Assembly: GCF_029238425.1 (NCBI RefSeq)
Contig: NZ_JAQWGB010000032.1
Location: 1-54,312, forward strand
Length of the DNA stretch: 54,312 bases
Direction of reading: 5' to 3'
DNA from: Flavicella sp.
GTDB lineage: Bacteria > Bacteroidota > Bacteroidia > Flavobacteriales > Flavobacteriaceae
This document shows, one piece after another, positions 28,658 to 38,376 of the stretch. Position numbers and translations under genes: made by a program. How positions within the stretch are numbered: the stretch's first letter is position 1; each line of letters opens with the position of its first letter. Under the pieces are notes generated by a model. It made no database searches and was not told the DNA's origin. It saw only the letters and a list, made by a program, of their open reading frames with translations.

Positions 28658-29233
28658 TTATTTGCTATATAGTTTTTTTCTAATTCTACTCAACTGAATC
28701 GGCGTGATACCCAATCTTGAGGCGATATGATATTGGTTGATTAAATTATCGATATTTGGAATTCTTTTTTGAAGAATTAAATAACGTTGTGTAGCATTTA
28801 AAGTCAACAATTCATCATTTGTTTTTTGTAAATGAGCATAGTGTAATTCTACAGTTCTAGTATACCAAGCAGCGATTTCTTGGTTCTCCTTACATTTTTG
28901 AACAAGTACATTATAATTGATTCTAAGGACAGTACAGTCTGTCAAACATTGACAAGCAATCTTACTTGGCAGTCTTGTAATTAAAGCTTCAGTGGCTGCT
29001 AAAATGTTGTATGTGCTAATTAGTGATCGAATGTATTCAACGCCTTTTTCGGTTTCGCTATAAGAACGTGCTACTCCAGTTTGAATAAAGTAAAGATGAT
29101 CCGGAACAGTCCCAATTTCAGTCAATACTGTACCCGCTTTATATGTTTTCTCCTCACACATATCCATATATATCCGAAAAGACTCCTCAGATAGTGGAGA
29201 TATGTTGTTCATGAATTGATGTAATTCGTTCAT
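28658..29233 (-). CDS. Crp/Fnr-family transcriptional regulator
   Basis: A 191-residue protein with an N-terminal cyclic-nucleotide-binding-like beta roll (about 10-120, TVPDHLYFIQTGVARSY), a long dimer helix, and a C-terminal helix-turn-helix (about 160-188, HIASRLGITPIQLSRIRKK). The canonical cAMP-binding Arg-Ser signature is not seen and there are no Fnr-type N-terminal cysteine clusters, so the effector is unknown, as for most flavobacterial members. The gene stands alone, with an A/T-rich 106-base gap upstream. Confidence 0.88.
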   Translation of the reverse strand: MNELHQFMNNISPLSEESFRIYMDMCEEKTYKAGTVLTEIGTVPDHLYFIQTGVARSYSETEKGVEYIRSLISTYNILAATEALITRLPSKIACQCLTDCTVLRINYNVLVQKCKENQEIAAWYTRTVELHYAHLQKTNDELLTLNATQRYLILQKRIPNIDNLINQYHIASRLGITPIQLSRIRKKLYSK

Positions 29234-29339
29234 TCGTAAATCTTTAGGGTTGATTCTGATAACATTTGTTAATTTATAAATATATAGAAAAATTATAATA
29301 TTTATTAATAAACAAGCTGTTGTTTTACAAAAGCTTAAC

Positions 29340-29957
29340 CTACGGATTCATTTTGTTTATGGATAGCAGATATTTATAAGAAGCTGGTCCTTCCATAAAT
29401 AGTAAATCAAGAATACTTAAATTGTTTTGAAATCCATGTTTGCCATCAAACATTTGTATGTAGGCAGGGAATTTCCAAGTCAAGTTTTGTTTTGCATTGG
29501 CTAAATATCGGTAATCGTTATCTTGTTCCTCAAAATTGAAATGCGATGTTTTAGTATACAATGTATCTTCTTGAAGTGCGTCCATAATAAAATTATGAAA
29601 AGCAATATTTAATTCAATAAGGTACTTGTATTCTTTTTTAAAGATGTCAATTATATCTGCCTCATAGAATTCATAATATGGGGAAGATCGATATGCAGCT
29701 TGCAGGGATTTGATATGATTGTCATACCACCTTGAACCATCATAGTCAATCTCAATATCCTTAGTTTTTCTGGAAGAGGTACCATGCTTCACAGGGATAT
29801 TGAGAAGTTGCTTACCATTTGGACCACCGATATAACATCTATTTCGATAGGTTTGTTTTTGGTAATTGTCTTCGAATTCAAATGCAATGTGCTTCTCTCC
29901 ATATATAGCAGCATATTGCGAAATAGGAGAGAAGTATGTAGGCTGAAAGAGTTTCAT
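29340..29957 (-). CDS. WbqC-like family protein
   Basis: A 205-residue WbqC-like protein. The N-terminus (FQPTYFSPISQYAAI), the CYIGGPNGKQLLNIPVKHG segment and SIDLLFMEGP-like C-terminal region (LSILDLLFMEGP) are typical. WbqC proteins occur in O-antigen loci elsewhere, with unproven enzymology. Here it is the last gene of the parA-to-lepB run, 9 bases after lepB, an order seen across Flavobacteria. Confidence 0.85.
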   Translation of the reverse strand: MKLFQPTYFSPISQYAAIYGEKHIAFEFEDNYQKQTYRNRCYIGGPNGKQLLNIPVKHGTSSRKTKDIEIDYDGSRWYDNHIKSLQAAYRSSPYYEFYEADIIDIFKKEYKYLIELNIAFHNFIMDALQEDTLYTKTSHFNFEEQDNDYRYLANAKQNLTWKFPAYIQMFDGKHGFQNNLSILDLLFMEGPASYKYLLSINKMNP

Positions 29958-29966
29958 TGAATCTCT

Positions 29967-31604
29967 TTATGATTTTCTTTTTTTGTATTGCCCATAGCCA
30001 ATATAAAGAACAAGAAGACCAAGGAAATAATAGAAATAAGATTTCAAAGGGCCTTCACCATGAACTGTTGTAAATAGTCTTTCCCATCTGATTTTATCCA
30101 ACCCTTTTCCGTAGGTATCCCAGCTAAACCATACAAAAACAGGTTTCCCTACAACATGATCAAAAGGAACATATCCCCAATATCTAGAATCTTCTGAATT
30201 ATGACGGTTGTCTCCCATCATCCAATAATAGTTTTGCTTGAAAGTATAGGAAGTTACTTTTTGGCCATTTATAAAAATAGAATTCCCTTCAACAGCAAGT
30301 GTGTTGTGCTCATACTCCGTAATTATTTTTTTATAGAAAGGTAAAGATTGTATATCTAAAGAAACCGTTTTACCTTCTTCAGGGATATAAATAGGTCCCA
30401 TATTATCTTTGTTCCAATTCATCTGCATCGAAGGGAATACACCTTCAGCTTCTCCTTTTGGCTGAATGTTTCTTGAGACACTTTTGATTTGTTTGTTCTT
30501 TTTCAATTTAGACGCATTTTTTTCGTCTAAATTTAACAAGTACTTTCTATTCTGAAGATAGTCTTTTCCAAATTTGTTATACAATTGCTTTTCATAAGCC
30601 AAGGGTAAAACATATTCTTTATAAGTAGTTCTTGCTTCCCCAGGACGAACATGATAGGTGTTGTAAATCATGTTATCACTCATGTTTTTTCCATCAGTAT
30701 CTACAGTATAATAGAATTGTGGTTTGGCACGTTCAGGTAAAATAGAACGTTCTCCATTGATAAAGATATGACCATCTCTGATTTCTAAGGAATCTCCAGC
30801 GATACCAACACAACGTTTTACATAGTTTGATTTTTTATCGATTGGTTTTGCAAACTTCCTGTCCTGAGTAAAAAATTGTCTTACCGTATCAGCAGGCCAG
30901 TTAAAAACAACAATTTCATTTCTTTTGATATCTTGAAATCCAGGTAGCCTAAAATAAGGTAACTGGAATTTATTTAAGAAGGAATTTTTGTCATTAGGGT
31001 CATCATTATACACATAAGATTTTTTCTTTACAAAAGGCAAAGTATCATGAACCATTGGTGCGGCAATCAAAGATGTTGGTGTTTTCGCTCCATAATGGAA
31101 TTTACTTACAAATAAGAAGTCACCTACTAACAAAGATTTCTCTAAAGAAGAAGTAGGAATCGTATAAGGTTGCATCACATAGGTATGTACTAATGTAGCG
31201 GCTACTATAGCGAAAAGAATAGAACTAGTCCATTCTCCAACTTCTGTTTTCGGAGTAAGACTTCGGTCTTCGATATAAGTTACATCGGCAGCATAGTTTA
31301 AATAGTAGGCATAGAATCCTAAACTAAATATACTTAGCACAGTGTCAATAGTACTGTTTTTACCAAAACTTCTAGATGTTTCTACCCATACTACCGGAAA
31401 CATAATTAAGTTAATAACCGGTATAAAAAGTAAAATCACCCACCATTTAGGTCGATTTATAATTTGCATTAAAACGATTCCGTTATAAATAGGAACTATC
31501 GCTTCCCAAGGTTTTCGTCCTGCTTTTTGGTATAATTTCCATGTTCCTAAAAAGTGAATTCCTTGAATTACAAGGATTACCACTAGCCATGCCGTAAAAG
31601 TCAT
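29967..31604 (-). CDS. lepB: Signal peptidase I
   Basis: A 545-residue, long Bacteroidota-type leader peptidase. Several membrane helices occupy residues 1-140. The catalytic Ser153 lies in IPTSSLEKSLLVGD, and the general-base Lys (about 263) in NYVKRCVGIAGDSLEI; the C-terminal MMGDNRHNSEDSRYWG box is intact. A large insertion (about 300-430) relative to E. coli is usual for this phylum. A last membrane helix (about 520-540) ends the protein. It cleaves signal peptides of exported proteins at the inner membrane. Confidence 0.94.
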   Translation of the reverse strand: MTFTAWLVVILVIQGIHFLGTWKLYQKAGRKPWEAIVPIYNGIVLMQIINRPKWWVILLFIPVINLIMFPVVWVETSRSFGKNSTIDTVLSIFSLGFYAYYLNYAADVTYIEDRSLTPKTEVGEWTSSILFAIVAATLVHTYVMQPYTIPTSSLEKSLLVGDFLFVSKFHYGAKTPTSLIAAPMVHDTLPFVKKKSYVYNDDPNDKNSFLNKFQLPYFRLPGFQDIKRNEIVVFNWPADTVRQFFTQDRKFAKPIDKKSNYVKRCVGIAGDSLEIRDGHIFINGERSILPERAKPQFYYTVDTDGKNMSDNMIYNTYHVRPGEARTTYKEYVLPLAYEKQLYNKFGKDYLQNRKYLLNLDEKNASKLKKNKQIKSVSRNIQPKGEAEGVFPSMQMNWNKDNMGPIYIPEEGKTVSLDIQSLPFYKKIITEYEHNTLAVEGNSIFINGQKVTSYTFKQNYYWMMGDNRHNSEDSRYWGYVPFDHVVGKPVFVWFSWDTYGKGLDKIRWERLFTTVHGEGPLKSYFYYFLGLLVLYIGYGQYKKRKS

Positions 31605-31661
31605 ATGTTAGTTTTTTTTCAAAGGTGCTTAAATATTCGGAGTTAGTTTGTTATTGGACTG

Positions 31662-32363
31662 TTAAATTCCTAAAACATCTTTCATAGAAAAGACTCCTTT
31701 TTTTCCAATAATCCATTCAGCTGCAACAACTGCTCCCAAAGCAAATCCTTGTCTGTTGTGTGCAGTATGTTTGATGTCTATTTTATCTACAATGGAATCA
31801 TACGTAATTAAGTGCGTTCCTGGTACTTCAGGACTTCTTATTGCAGAAATAGGAATGCTGTTTTCTTGAGTTGCTTTGTCCAATTCCCATTGTGTGTTTT
31901 TCGTATGCTCTATTACGCCTTCCGCTAAAGTTATTGCTGTTCCACTTGGCTCATCTAATTTCTGTTTGTGATGAATCTCTTCCATAGAAACATTGTATTG
32001 ATCTAAATTAGACATCATTTTGGCCAATTGTTGATTCAATTCAAAAAAGATATTTACACCTAGACTGTAATTAGATGCATAAATAAACGCACCTTCTTTT
32101 TCAGCACATAAGTTTTTCATTTCTTCAAAGCTGTCTAACCAACCTGTAGTTCCAGAAATAATAGGAACTTGATTATTCAAACAGTTACTGATATTTGATA
32201 CTGCAGAATCTGGAATACTGAAGTCAATAGCTACGTCAGCGACAGAGATATCATATTCAGGACTGTCTTTGTCGATTGTTAATACTATTTCATGTCCTCT
32301 GTCCAAAGCAATTTTTTCAATTGTTTGTCCCATTTTTCCGTATCCTAATAAAGCTATTTTCAT
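31662..32363 (-). CDS. dapB: 4-hydroxy-tetrahydrodipicolinate reductase
   Basis: A 233-residue NAD(P)H-dependent enzyme of the diaminopimelate/lysine pathway feeding peptidoglycan. The Rossmann start is MKIALLGYGKMGQ; the catalytic region shows EIHHKQKLDEPSGTA (His and Lys) near 130-145. The start ATG at 32363 was chosen because the 43 residues added by the longer reading frame precede the nucleotide-binding fold and overlap the previous gene. One base separates it from the DUF5683 stop. Confidence 0.95.
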   Translation of the reverse strand: MKIALLGYGKMGQTIEKIALDRGHEIVLTIDKDSPEYDISVADVAIDFSIPDSAVSNISNCLNNQVPIISGTTGWLDSFEEMKNLCAEKEGAFIYASNYSLGVNIFFELNQQLAKMMSNLDQYNVSMEEIHHKQKLDEPSGTAITLAEGVIEHTKNTQWELDKATQENSIPISAIRSPEVPGTHLITYDSIVDKIDIKHTAHNRQGFALGAVVAAEWIIGKKGVFSMKDVLGI

Positions 32364-32364
32364 C

Positions 32365-32940
32365 TTAAAAATTATAATTAAAAGTAAGTCCAACAAAAGG
32401 TTTGTTGTCGTTGGGATCACTGTAAATTTGTGGGTCAAATGATATTTTATCATTGACGTTAAATTGTAAAAGATGCGCGCTAACACTCGCATCTACTATT
32501 TGCAAAACATAAAAACCAATAAATAGAAGAAGCGATGTTTCTCTATTTTGTTTCAATGTTTTTTGGGCACTTATCAAACCTTCCCTAGAAATTCTAGTAG
32601 TACCGTCATCATTTGTAAATTCATCTTGGTAGCCAGCTTCTCTAATTTTAAAAGCTGTACGATACCGTTTGTAGGATTCATTGTTGATTGTAAAATAATA
32701 CATACTTGTTGCCATCGCACCGTAGACAAAAGGAACTTTCCAAGCTTGCTTGTTATACACTTGTCCAAGTCCAGGAAGTATTGCAGAGTAAAAAGATGCT
32801 CTTGCGGGAGTCAACGGATTATAACCTTCAGACTTAATGATATCTTCACTAGTAATCTGAGGTGTTGCCTCCTGAGCTTTAACTGTCCCAAAAGAAGTTA
32901 AAAGTAAAATTATAACAATGTATGTGTATTTTGTAAACAC
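32365..32940 (-). CDS. DUF5683 family outer-envelope protein
   Basis: A 191-residue protein with a signal peptide (cleavage near TVKAQ). It has a small hydrophobic pair around YSAILPGLGQVYNKQAWKVPFVYGAM, the conserved DUF5683 core. The function is unknown. The start is a GTG that directly abuts the TAG stop of parB (no spacer), and the end is one base before dapB, pointing to translational coupling. It sits between parB and dapB in most Flavobacteria, from my memory of the group. Confidence 0.85.
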   Translation of the reverse strand: MFTKYTYIVIILLLTSFGTVKAQEATPQITSEDIIKSEGYNPLTPARASFYSAILPGLGQVYNKQAWKVPFVYGAMATSMYYFTINNESYKRYRTAFKIREAGYQDEFTNDDGTTRISREGLISAQKTLKQNRETSLLLFIGFYVLQIVDASVSAHLLQFNVNDKISFDPQIYSDPNDNKPFVGLTFNYNF

Positions 32941-33819
32941 CTATTCCAGAAGTTTTTTGATCCTATTGAAATCTTCTTCTGAATGGAAGGGGATAGATAT
33001 TTTTCCTTTTCCTTTTGCATTTACAGAAACTGATATTTTATGTCCGAAAAACTCACTGATAGTGGGTACACCAGATTTTACAAAAGAAGGAACAGAAGAT
33101 TTAGTTTCTTTTTTTGTTGTTGGTGTTCCTGTTTTTAATTCTTTTACCAACTCTTCTGTTTGACGAACAGAGAGTTTGTCTTTTAGAATTTTCTCATAAA
33201 TAACAAGTTGTTCCTCTATAGAGTCAATATTGATAAGCGCTCTACCATGTCCCATAGATAAAAATCCATCTCTCATTCCTGTTTGAATGATAGGGTCCAG
33301 TTTTAACAACCTAAGATAGTTGGTAACGGTAGATCTTTTTTTTCCTACACGAGTACTTAGTTCTTCTTGAGTTAGTTTTATTTCTTCAACAAGTCTTTGA
33401 TACGACAATGCTACCTCAATAGGGTCAAGGTTTTTTCTTTGGATATTTTCAACCAAAGCCATTTCCAACATTTCTTGATCGTTGGCAGTTCTAATATAAG
33501 CCGGGATGGTTTGATTTCCAATAAGTTTTGAAGCTCTAAAACGACGTTCACCAGAGACCAATTGAAAACTATTGTCTTCTAGTTTTCTCACAGTAATTGG
33601 CTGAATGACTCCTAATTCTTTGATCGAATTTGATAATTCTGTTAAAGCCTCTTCATTGAAATAACTTCTCGGTTGAAAAGGGTTTACTTCTATGTTATTT
33701 AAACCTAATTCAATGATGTTACCGACAGTATTTCCTGCAGATGCATTGGAAGTAGAGTTTTCGTTTAAAAGAGCAGAAAGTCCACGACCTAATGCTTGTT
33801 TTTTAGTTGCTTTTGCCAT
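32941..33819 (-). CDS. parB: Chromosome-partitioning protein ParB
   Basis: A 292-residue CTPase/DNA clamp that loads at parS and spreads. Visible parts are the N-terminal basic tip (RGLSALL), the CTP-binding ParB/Srx domain with NPFQPR and SGERRFRASKL (GERR box, about 95-103), the HTH (LSTRVGKKRSTVTNYLRLLKL), and a C-terminal dimer domain. The start overlaps the parA stop by one base. I found no parS-like GTTTCACGTGAAAC palindrome in the window. Confidence 0.96.
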   Translation of the reverse strand: MAKATKKQALGRGLSALLNENSTSNASAGNTVGNIIELGLNNIEVNPFQPRSYFNEEALTELSNSIKELGVIQPITVRKLEDNSFQLVSGERRFRASKLIGNQTIPAYIRTANDQEMLEMALVENIQRKNLDPIEVALSYQRLVEEIKLTQEELSTRVGKKRSTVTNYLRLLKLDPIIQTGMRDGFLSMGHGRALINIDSIEEQLVIYEKILKDKLSVRQTEELVKELKTGTPTTKKETKSSVPSFVKSGVPTISEFFGHKISVSVNAKGKGKISIPFHSEEDFNRIKKLLE

Positions 33820-34583
33820 TACGAGTTCTTTTTTAATACTTCATTCGCCAAACTGATATAGTTCTCGGCACCTTTACTGGTAGCGTCATATGCAATAATG
33901 CTTTCGCCATAACTAGGTGCTTCTCCTAAACGAGTATTTCTTTGAATAATTGTATTAAAAACCATTTCATTGAAATGCTTTTTAACTTCTTCTACTACTT
34001 GGTTAGACAAACGTAACCTAGAATCAAACATAGTAAGTAAAAGTCCTTCAATATCTAAATCTGAATTGTGAATTTTCTGCACGCTTTTAATCGTGTTTAG
34101 TAATTTTCCTAAACCTTCTAAGGCAAAATATTCACACTGAATAGGGATGATTACAGAATCTGAAGCCGTCAATGCATTCAACGTAATCAAACCTAAAGAT
34201 GGAGCACAGTCGATCAAAATAAAATCATAATCGTCTTTTACTTCCTCCAGGGATTTTCTCAACATATACTCTCTGTTCTGCTTATCAACAAGTTCTATTT
34301 CAATAGCCACAAGATCAATATGAGCAGGGATAATATCTACATTAGGTGAGGTTGTTGTTTGAATCGCCTCTTTTGCAGATACGGTATGTTCTAAAATTTG
34401 GTAGGTACCCGCTGTAATCGTTTCAATATCCACACCAAGTCCTGAAGAAGCATTTGCTTGAGGATCAGCATCGATCAGTAGAATTTTCTTTTCTAAAACA
34501 CCAAGAGCAGCGGCTAGATTAACTGTTGTAGTTGTTTTTCCAACGCCCCCTTTTTGATTAGCAATAGCAATGATTTTTCCCAT
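33819..34583 (-). CDS. parA: Chromosome-partitioning ATPase ParA
   Basis: A 254-residue Soj/ParA-type ATPase. The deviant Walker A KGGVGKTTTTVNLA is at about 10-23, Walker B FILIDCAPSLGLIT near 118-131. There is no N-terminal DNA-binding domain, so this is the chromosomal type. First gene of the parA-parB-DUF5683-dapB-lepB-wbqC run. Confidence 0.96.
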   Translation of the reverse strand: MGKIIAIANQKGGVGKTTTTVNLAAALGVLEKKILLIDADPQANASSGLGVDIETITAGTYQILEHTVSAKEAIQTTTSPNVDIIPAHIDLVAIEIELVDKQNREYMLRKSLEEVKDDYDFILIDCAPSLGLITLNALTASDSVIIPIQCEYFALEGLGKLLNTIKSVQKIHNSDLDIEGLLLTMFDSRLRLSNQVVEEVKKHFNEMVFNTIIQRNTRLGEAPSYGESIIAYDATSKGAENYISLANEVLKKNS

Positions 34584-34605
34584 TCAAATATGATATTATA
34601 AAAAT

Positions 34606-34613
34606 CAAAAATA
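34606..34613 (-). promoter_or_regulatory. Predicted -7 box of the parA operon
   Basis: TATTTTTG on the minus strand, about 23 bases before the parA start. The -33 element is not clear. Confidence 0.45.
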
Positions 34614-34672
34614 CGATTAATTATGAGTTAATAAAAGGTAAGATGTTAACAAACTTGTAAAGTGTTATGAGA

Positions 34673-34706
34673 GCAAAAAAAACCGACCTAAAGGGTCGGT
34701 TTTTTA
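34673..34706 (-). terminator. Terminator of the M1 peptidase gene
   Basis: AAAACCGACC, a short loop, GGTCGGTTTT, with eight As on one side and six Ts on the other. It lies 16 bases past the peptidase stop codon. Confidence 0.9.
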
Positions 34707-34721
34707 TCAGATTATAAACTG

Positions 34722-36965
34722 CTATTCCTTAGCTAATTCTTCTTTTTTCTTGTCAAATTCAGATTGCTCAGCTCTTGGCCAAACATTGTTTTCCACATTT
34801 ACATCTGCAGTTTCTAAATTAGGATCAATTTGAATACTTGCAATTGCTTTTTTTGAAGCGACTACTTTGTTCACTTCTTTATCGTTTTTACTCCAGATTT
34901 GAGCAGGATATGTTTTAGAATCCTTACTGCCGTCTTCATAGGTATACTCTACAATAATAGGCATTACCAATCCTCCTGGTTTTTCGAAAGTGATTTCATA
35001 AAAATAACCTGGGATTTCAGCATCTGCAACATTTTCATAGTTAGTGTCAATATAATCTTTCAACAAAGCAATATCCATTGGAGTTTTAGGTTCTCCTTCT
35101 GTTTCTGGATCCGTTGACAGGTAAATACCTGGCCTAATTTGTTCTACAGGGATACCGTATTTTTTTGCCAATTTGATAATGTCCTGAGTAGGTTTGCTTG
35201 TAACTCTGTATTGATTTACAGATTTTACACCAATATCATTAAAGTCTGTAGTATAGAACCATCCTCTCCAAAACCAATCTAAATCAACTGCCGATGCGTC
35301 TTCCATCGTTCTAAAAAAGTCTTCTGGTGTTGGGTGTTTGAATTTCCATCTATTTGCATAGGTTTTAAATGCATAATCAAACAATTCATGTCCCATAATT
35401 GTTTCTCTCAATAAATAAAGACCCGCTGCTGGTTTTGTATAAGCATTTGGACCAAATTGATGTACATTATCTCCCTGAGTCATGATAGGAGAGATGTTGC
35501 TTTGATCTCCATCCATATAAGGAATGATATCCTTTGGTAGATTACCTGTGTTAAAGTTTTCATCAAATGAAATCTCAGTCAAAGTCTCAACAAAAGAATT
35601 CAAACCTTCATCCATCCAAGTCCACTGACGCTCATCAGAATTTACGATCATTGGGAAGAAGTTATGTCCTACCTCATGTGTGATTACTCCAATCATGGCA
35701 TCTCTGGTTCTATCATCATAAGTTCCATCAGGTCTTGGTCTTCCGTAATTCCAACAAATTTGAGGGTACTCCATTCCTTGATTTTTAGAATGTACCGAAA
35801 TGGCTTTGTGATATGGGTAGTCAAAAGTATAAGATGAATATTCCTTTAAAGTATGGGCAACAACTTTTGTAGAATACTCTTCCCATAAAGGATTTCCTTC
35901 TTTGGGATACAACGAGTAAGCCATAACGGTTTTACCATTTATGTCAACAGCCATTCCGTCCCAAATAAATTTTCTTGAGGAAGCAAAAGCAAAGTCTCTT
36001 ACATTTTTTGCGTCAAAACTCCACGTTTTGGTCTCTGTGCTATTTTTCTTTTCAGCTTCTATAGCCTCTTCCTGAGAAACAATAATCACAGGTTTGTCAA
36101 AAGAGGTTTTAGCTTGCTCTAATCTTTCTAGTTGTGTTTTTGTAAGAACCTTTTTAGCATTTGTTAAAACACCAGTAGCATTTAAAATATGATCTTTAGG
36201 CGTTGTAATATTTACCAAAAAGTCTCCAAATTCCAAGGCAAATTCACTTCTTCCCCAGAACTGCATATTTTGCCAACCTTCAACATTATTGTAAACAGCC
36301 AATCTAGGATAGAACTGTGCAATTACATATAAATTATTACCGTCTTGGTCAAAATGTTCATAACCAGATCGGTCTCTTTGCGGAACATGGTTATTGATAT
36401 TATACCACCATTTGATTTGAAATTGGAATTTCTTACCAGAAGCCAAAGGTTTTGGTAATTCAATTCTCATCATAGTTTGATTGATTTTATAACTAAGGTC
36501 ATTTCCTTTGGCATCTTTTACATGGATAATATTAAACCCGCCATCAAAAGGTTTGTCTATAAAATCTGCAGCAAATTTTTCTGGACTGTATAAAATTTCA
36601 GGTCCACCTCCTTTGATATCGGGAGATTTAGAATCCAATGCTCTTTTATTTTGATCTAATTGAACCCATAAATATTGAAGATTATCAGTAGAATTATTGT
36701 GGTATACAATAGATTCATCACCACTTAATTTTTGATTGGCATCATCTAAGATGATATCCATTTTATAGTCCACTTTCTGTTGAGTGTAATTGACACCAGG
36801 AGCACCGGAAGCCGTATGTTGACTGTTTGGTGTTGCAAATTCGTCTTTTAATTGTTTGAATTTGTTGGTATTGGTGTGTCCTGTTTTAGGTTCTGTCTCT
36901 TGTGCAATTCCAGAAATACTAATGCTTAGAAAGCACAAGGTAACGATAGAATAGATTTTTTTCAT
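34722..36965 (-). CDS. Secreted M1-family zinc metallopeptidase
   Basis: A 747-residue exported aminopeptidase-like enzyme. The signal peptide (MKKIYSIVTLCFLSISISG) is cleaved near IAQ. The zinc site HEVGH (around residue 430) with the third ligand Glu in WMDEGLNSFVE is intact. An N-terminal beta saddle domain (DYKMDIILDDANQKLSG) precedes it, and an Ig-like end follows. The GxMEN substrate loop of classical aminopeptidase N appears as NQGMEYPQI, common in Bacteroidota members. The start ATG at 36965 was chosen over an in-frame start 8 codons earlier because it begins the signal peptide. Confidence 0.92.
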   Translation of the reverse strand: MKKIYSIVTLCFLSISISGIAQETEPKTGHTNTNKFKQLKDEFATPNSQHTASGAPGVNYTQQKVDYKMDIILDDANQKLSGDESIVYHNNSTDNLQYLWVQLDQNKRALDSKSPDIKGGGPEILYSPEKFAADFIDKPFDGGFNIIHVKDAKGNDLSYKINQTMMRIELPKPLASGKKFQFQIKWWYNINNHVPQRDRSGYEHFDQDGNNLYVIAQFYPRLAVYNNVEGWQNMQFWGRSEFALEFGDFLVNITTPKDHILNATGVLTNAKKVLTKTQLERLEQAKTSFDKPVIIVSQEEAIEAEKKNSTETKTWSFDAKNVRDFAFASSRKFIWDGMAVDINGKTVMAYSLYPKEGNPLWEEYSTKVVAHTLKEYSSYTFDYPYHKAISVHSKNQGMEYPQICWNYGRPRPDGTYDDRTRDAMIGVITHEVGHNFFPMIVNSDERQWTWMDEGLNSFVETLTEISFDENFNTGNLPKDIIPYMDGDQSNISPIMTQGDNVHQFGPNAYTKPAAGLYLLRETIMGHELFDYAFKTYANRWKFKHPTPEDFFRTMEDASAVDLDWFWRGWFYTTDFNDIGVKSVNQYRVTSKPTQDIIKLAKKYGIPVEQIRPGIYLSTDPETEGEPKTPMDIALLKDYIDTNYENVADAEIPGYFYEITFEKPGGLVMPIIVEYTYEDGSKDSKTYPAQIWSKNDKEVNKVVASKKAIASIQIDPNLETADVNVENNVWPRAEQSEFDKKKEELAKE

Positions 36966-36986
36966 TGGATTATTTTTGAGTAGTAA

Positions 36987-36994
36987 CAAATGTA
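36987..36994 (-). promoter_or_regulatory. Predicted -7 box of the M1 peptidase gene
   Basis: TACATTTG on the minus strand, 21 bases before the start, within the 51-base gap after the DUF6702 gene. No clear TTG at -33. Confidence 0.45.
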
Positions 36995-37016
36995 TTAATA
37001 ATTAAGATAAGCTTCG

Positions 37017-37514
37017 TTAATAATTTATTAAAGCCGTTGATTGGTTTTTGGTTAGGATAAAGCTTTTGTTTTTGTCGTTAATATTCAGTTTAACGATGTT
37101 TTCCTGCTCTGGGAAGGAATGATATAAAATGTTGTTTTCTATTTTTAATTTTTCAATGTTTTTAACATTTAAAATTTCTAGATAAAATACAGCCATATCA
37201 TCTTTATACTCCTGACCGATATAGTTGTGGTTTAGAGTTTTTTCATTGATCTCAACTTGAAATTTTTGTGCTAAATAACTTTCATAAATACGATCAGTTT
37301 TTTTAGGTTCTCTGTCGGTTGCCAGTTCTATATTTGTTTGATTGAATTCATTTATTCCGAGTTGTAAATCATCAATAAATATCCTCAATGTTATTTGAAT
37401 AGACTCTTGTGTAGGAACGTATTTTACATGAGCGATACTCATATAATATTTATGTAGGGAAAATGAACATAAAACTAAGACAAGGCTTAGTGCTAAAAAT
37501 TTAACAAATCTCAT
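37017..37514 (-). CDS. DUF6702 family protein
   Basis: A 165-residue exported protein. A signal-like helix (about 6-21) leads to the characteristic HKYYMSIAHVKYVPTQESIQIT segment and a beta-rich core (RIFIDDLQLGINE). The family is found in Bacteroidota next to M1 peptidases, as here, and its role is unknown. The mature part lacks cysteines and catalytic motifs. Confidence 0.82.
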   Translation of the reverse strand: MRFVKFLALSLVLVLCSFSLHKYYMSIAHVKYVPTQESIQITLRIFIDDLQLGINEFNQTNIELATDREPKKTDRIYESYLAQKFQVEINEKTLNHNYIGQEYKDDMAVFYLEILNVKNIEKLKIENNILYHSFPEQENIVKLNINDKNKSFILTKNQSTALINY

Positions 37515-37566
37515 TAAAATTGAATTTAATAGTAAAGATGCGTTTTTCTCTGAAATATTTAATAGG

Positions 37567-37574
37567 TAAATTTG
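37567..37574 (+). promoter_or_regulatory. Predicted -7 box of pepE
   Basis: TAAATTTG, 31 bases before the pepE start, in the divergent gap with the DUF6702 gene. Confidence 0.4.
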
Positions 37575-37605
37575 ATTTTCTCTTAGAAATAAACAAATGT
37601 AAACT

Positions 37606-38307
37606 ATGAAAAATATTATTTTGGCAAGTTCTTCTAGTGTCCATGGAAGTGGGTATTTGGAATACTTAGAACCTGAACTGAAAGTGCTTTTTGCAGGAGT
37701 GACGGAGATTTTATTTATTCCTTATGCGAGACCTTCTGGAATTTCGTATGAGGAGTATACTGAGATAGCGGCAAAAGGTTTTTCTAAGTTAGGAATTGAC
37801 GTAATAGGAATTCATGAGTTTACCAATCCTAAATCAGCCATAGAAAATGCGAAGGCTATTTTTGTAGGTGGTGGAAATACCTTTGTATTGGTAGCAACCT
37901 TATATGAGTTGGAAATCATGCAAGATTTAAAGAGTTGTATTGAGAGTGGAATTCCGTATTTAGGTACAAGTGCAGGATCTAATATATGTGGAATGACAAT
38001 GCAAACAACCAATGATATGCCAATTAAAATGCCTAAAAGTTTTAAAACCTTAGGTGTGTTTCCTTTTAATATCAACGCACATTTTATTGAAGCAGATAAA
38101 AGTTCGACTCATAAAGGGGAGACTAGGGAAACAAGGATCAAAGAATACCATGTATTCAATGAAACCGCTGTGATTGGGTTGAAGGAGGGGAGTTGGTTGC
38201 GAGTATTAGGGAATACGATAACTCTTGATGGTGAACTAGAGGCGGTTTTGTTCAAAAAAAACAAAAGTCCTAAACGAGTAAGTCCGAAAACCAACTTGAA
38301 TCATTAG
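37606..38307 (+). CDS. pepE: Peptidase E (alpha-aspartyl dipeptidase, S51)
   Basis: A 233-residue cytosolic Ser peptidase that cleaves Asp-X dipeptides. The nucleophile Ser122 sits in GTSAGSN, and FIPYARPSG and AIFVGGGNTF match the family. Length is the same as the Salmonella enzyme. It is a single-gene unit with a terminator shared with ribBA. Confidence 0.93.
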   Translation: MKNIILASSSSVHGSGYLEYLEPELKVLFAGVTEILFIPYARPSGISYEEYTEIAAKGFSKLGIDVIGIHEFTNPKSAIENAKAIFVGGGNTFVLVATLYELEIMQDLKSCIESGIPYLGTSAGSNICGMTMQTTNDMPIKMPKSFKTLGVFPFNINAHFIEADKSSTHKGETRETRIKEYHVFNETAVIGLKEGSWLRVLGNTITLDGELEAVLFKKNKSPKRVSPKTNLNH

Positions 38308-38322
38308 GTTGATGAAAGTCAT

Positions 38323-38358
38323 AAAAAAAGCGATTGAATCTACTTCAATCGCTTTTTT
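38323..38358. terminator. Bidirectional terminator between pepE and ribBA
   Basis: AAAGCGATTGAA, TCTAC loop, TTCAATCGCTTT, with A- and T-tracts on either side. Confidence 0.92.
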
Positions 38359-38376
38359 GTTTTTTATGGTAAAATA

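Noticed and set aside
32365-32492. Longer dapB start inside the DUF5683 gene
   Set aside because: The extra 43 residues precede the Rossmann fold, are not family-like, and would overlap 128 bases of the upstream gene.
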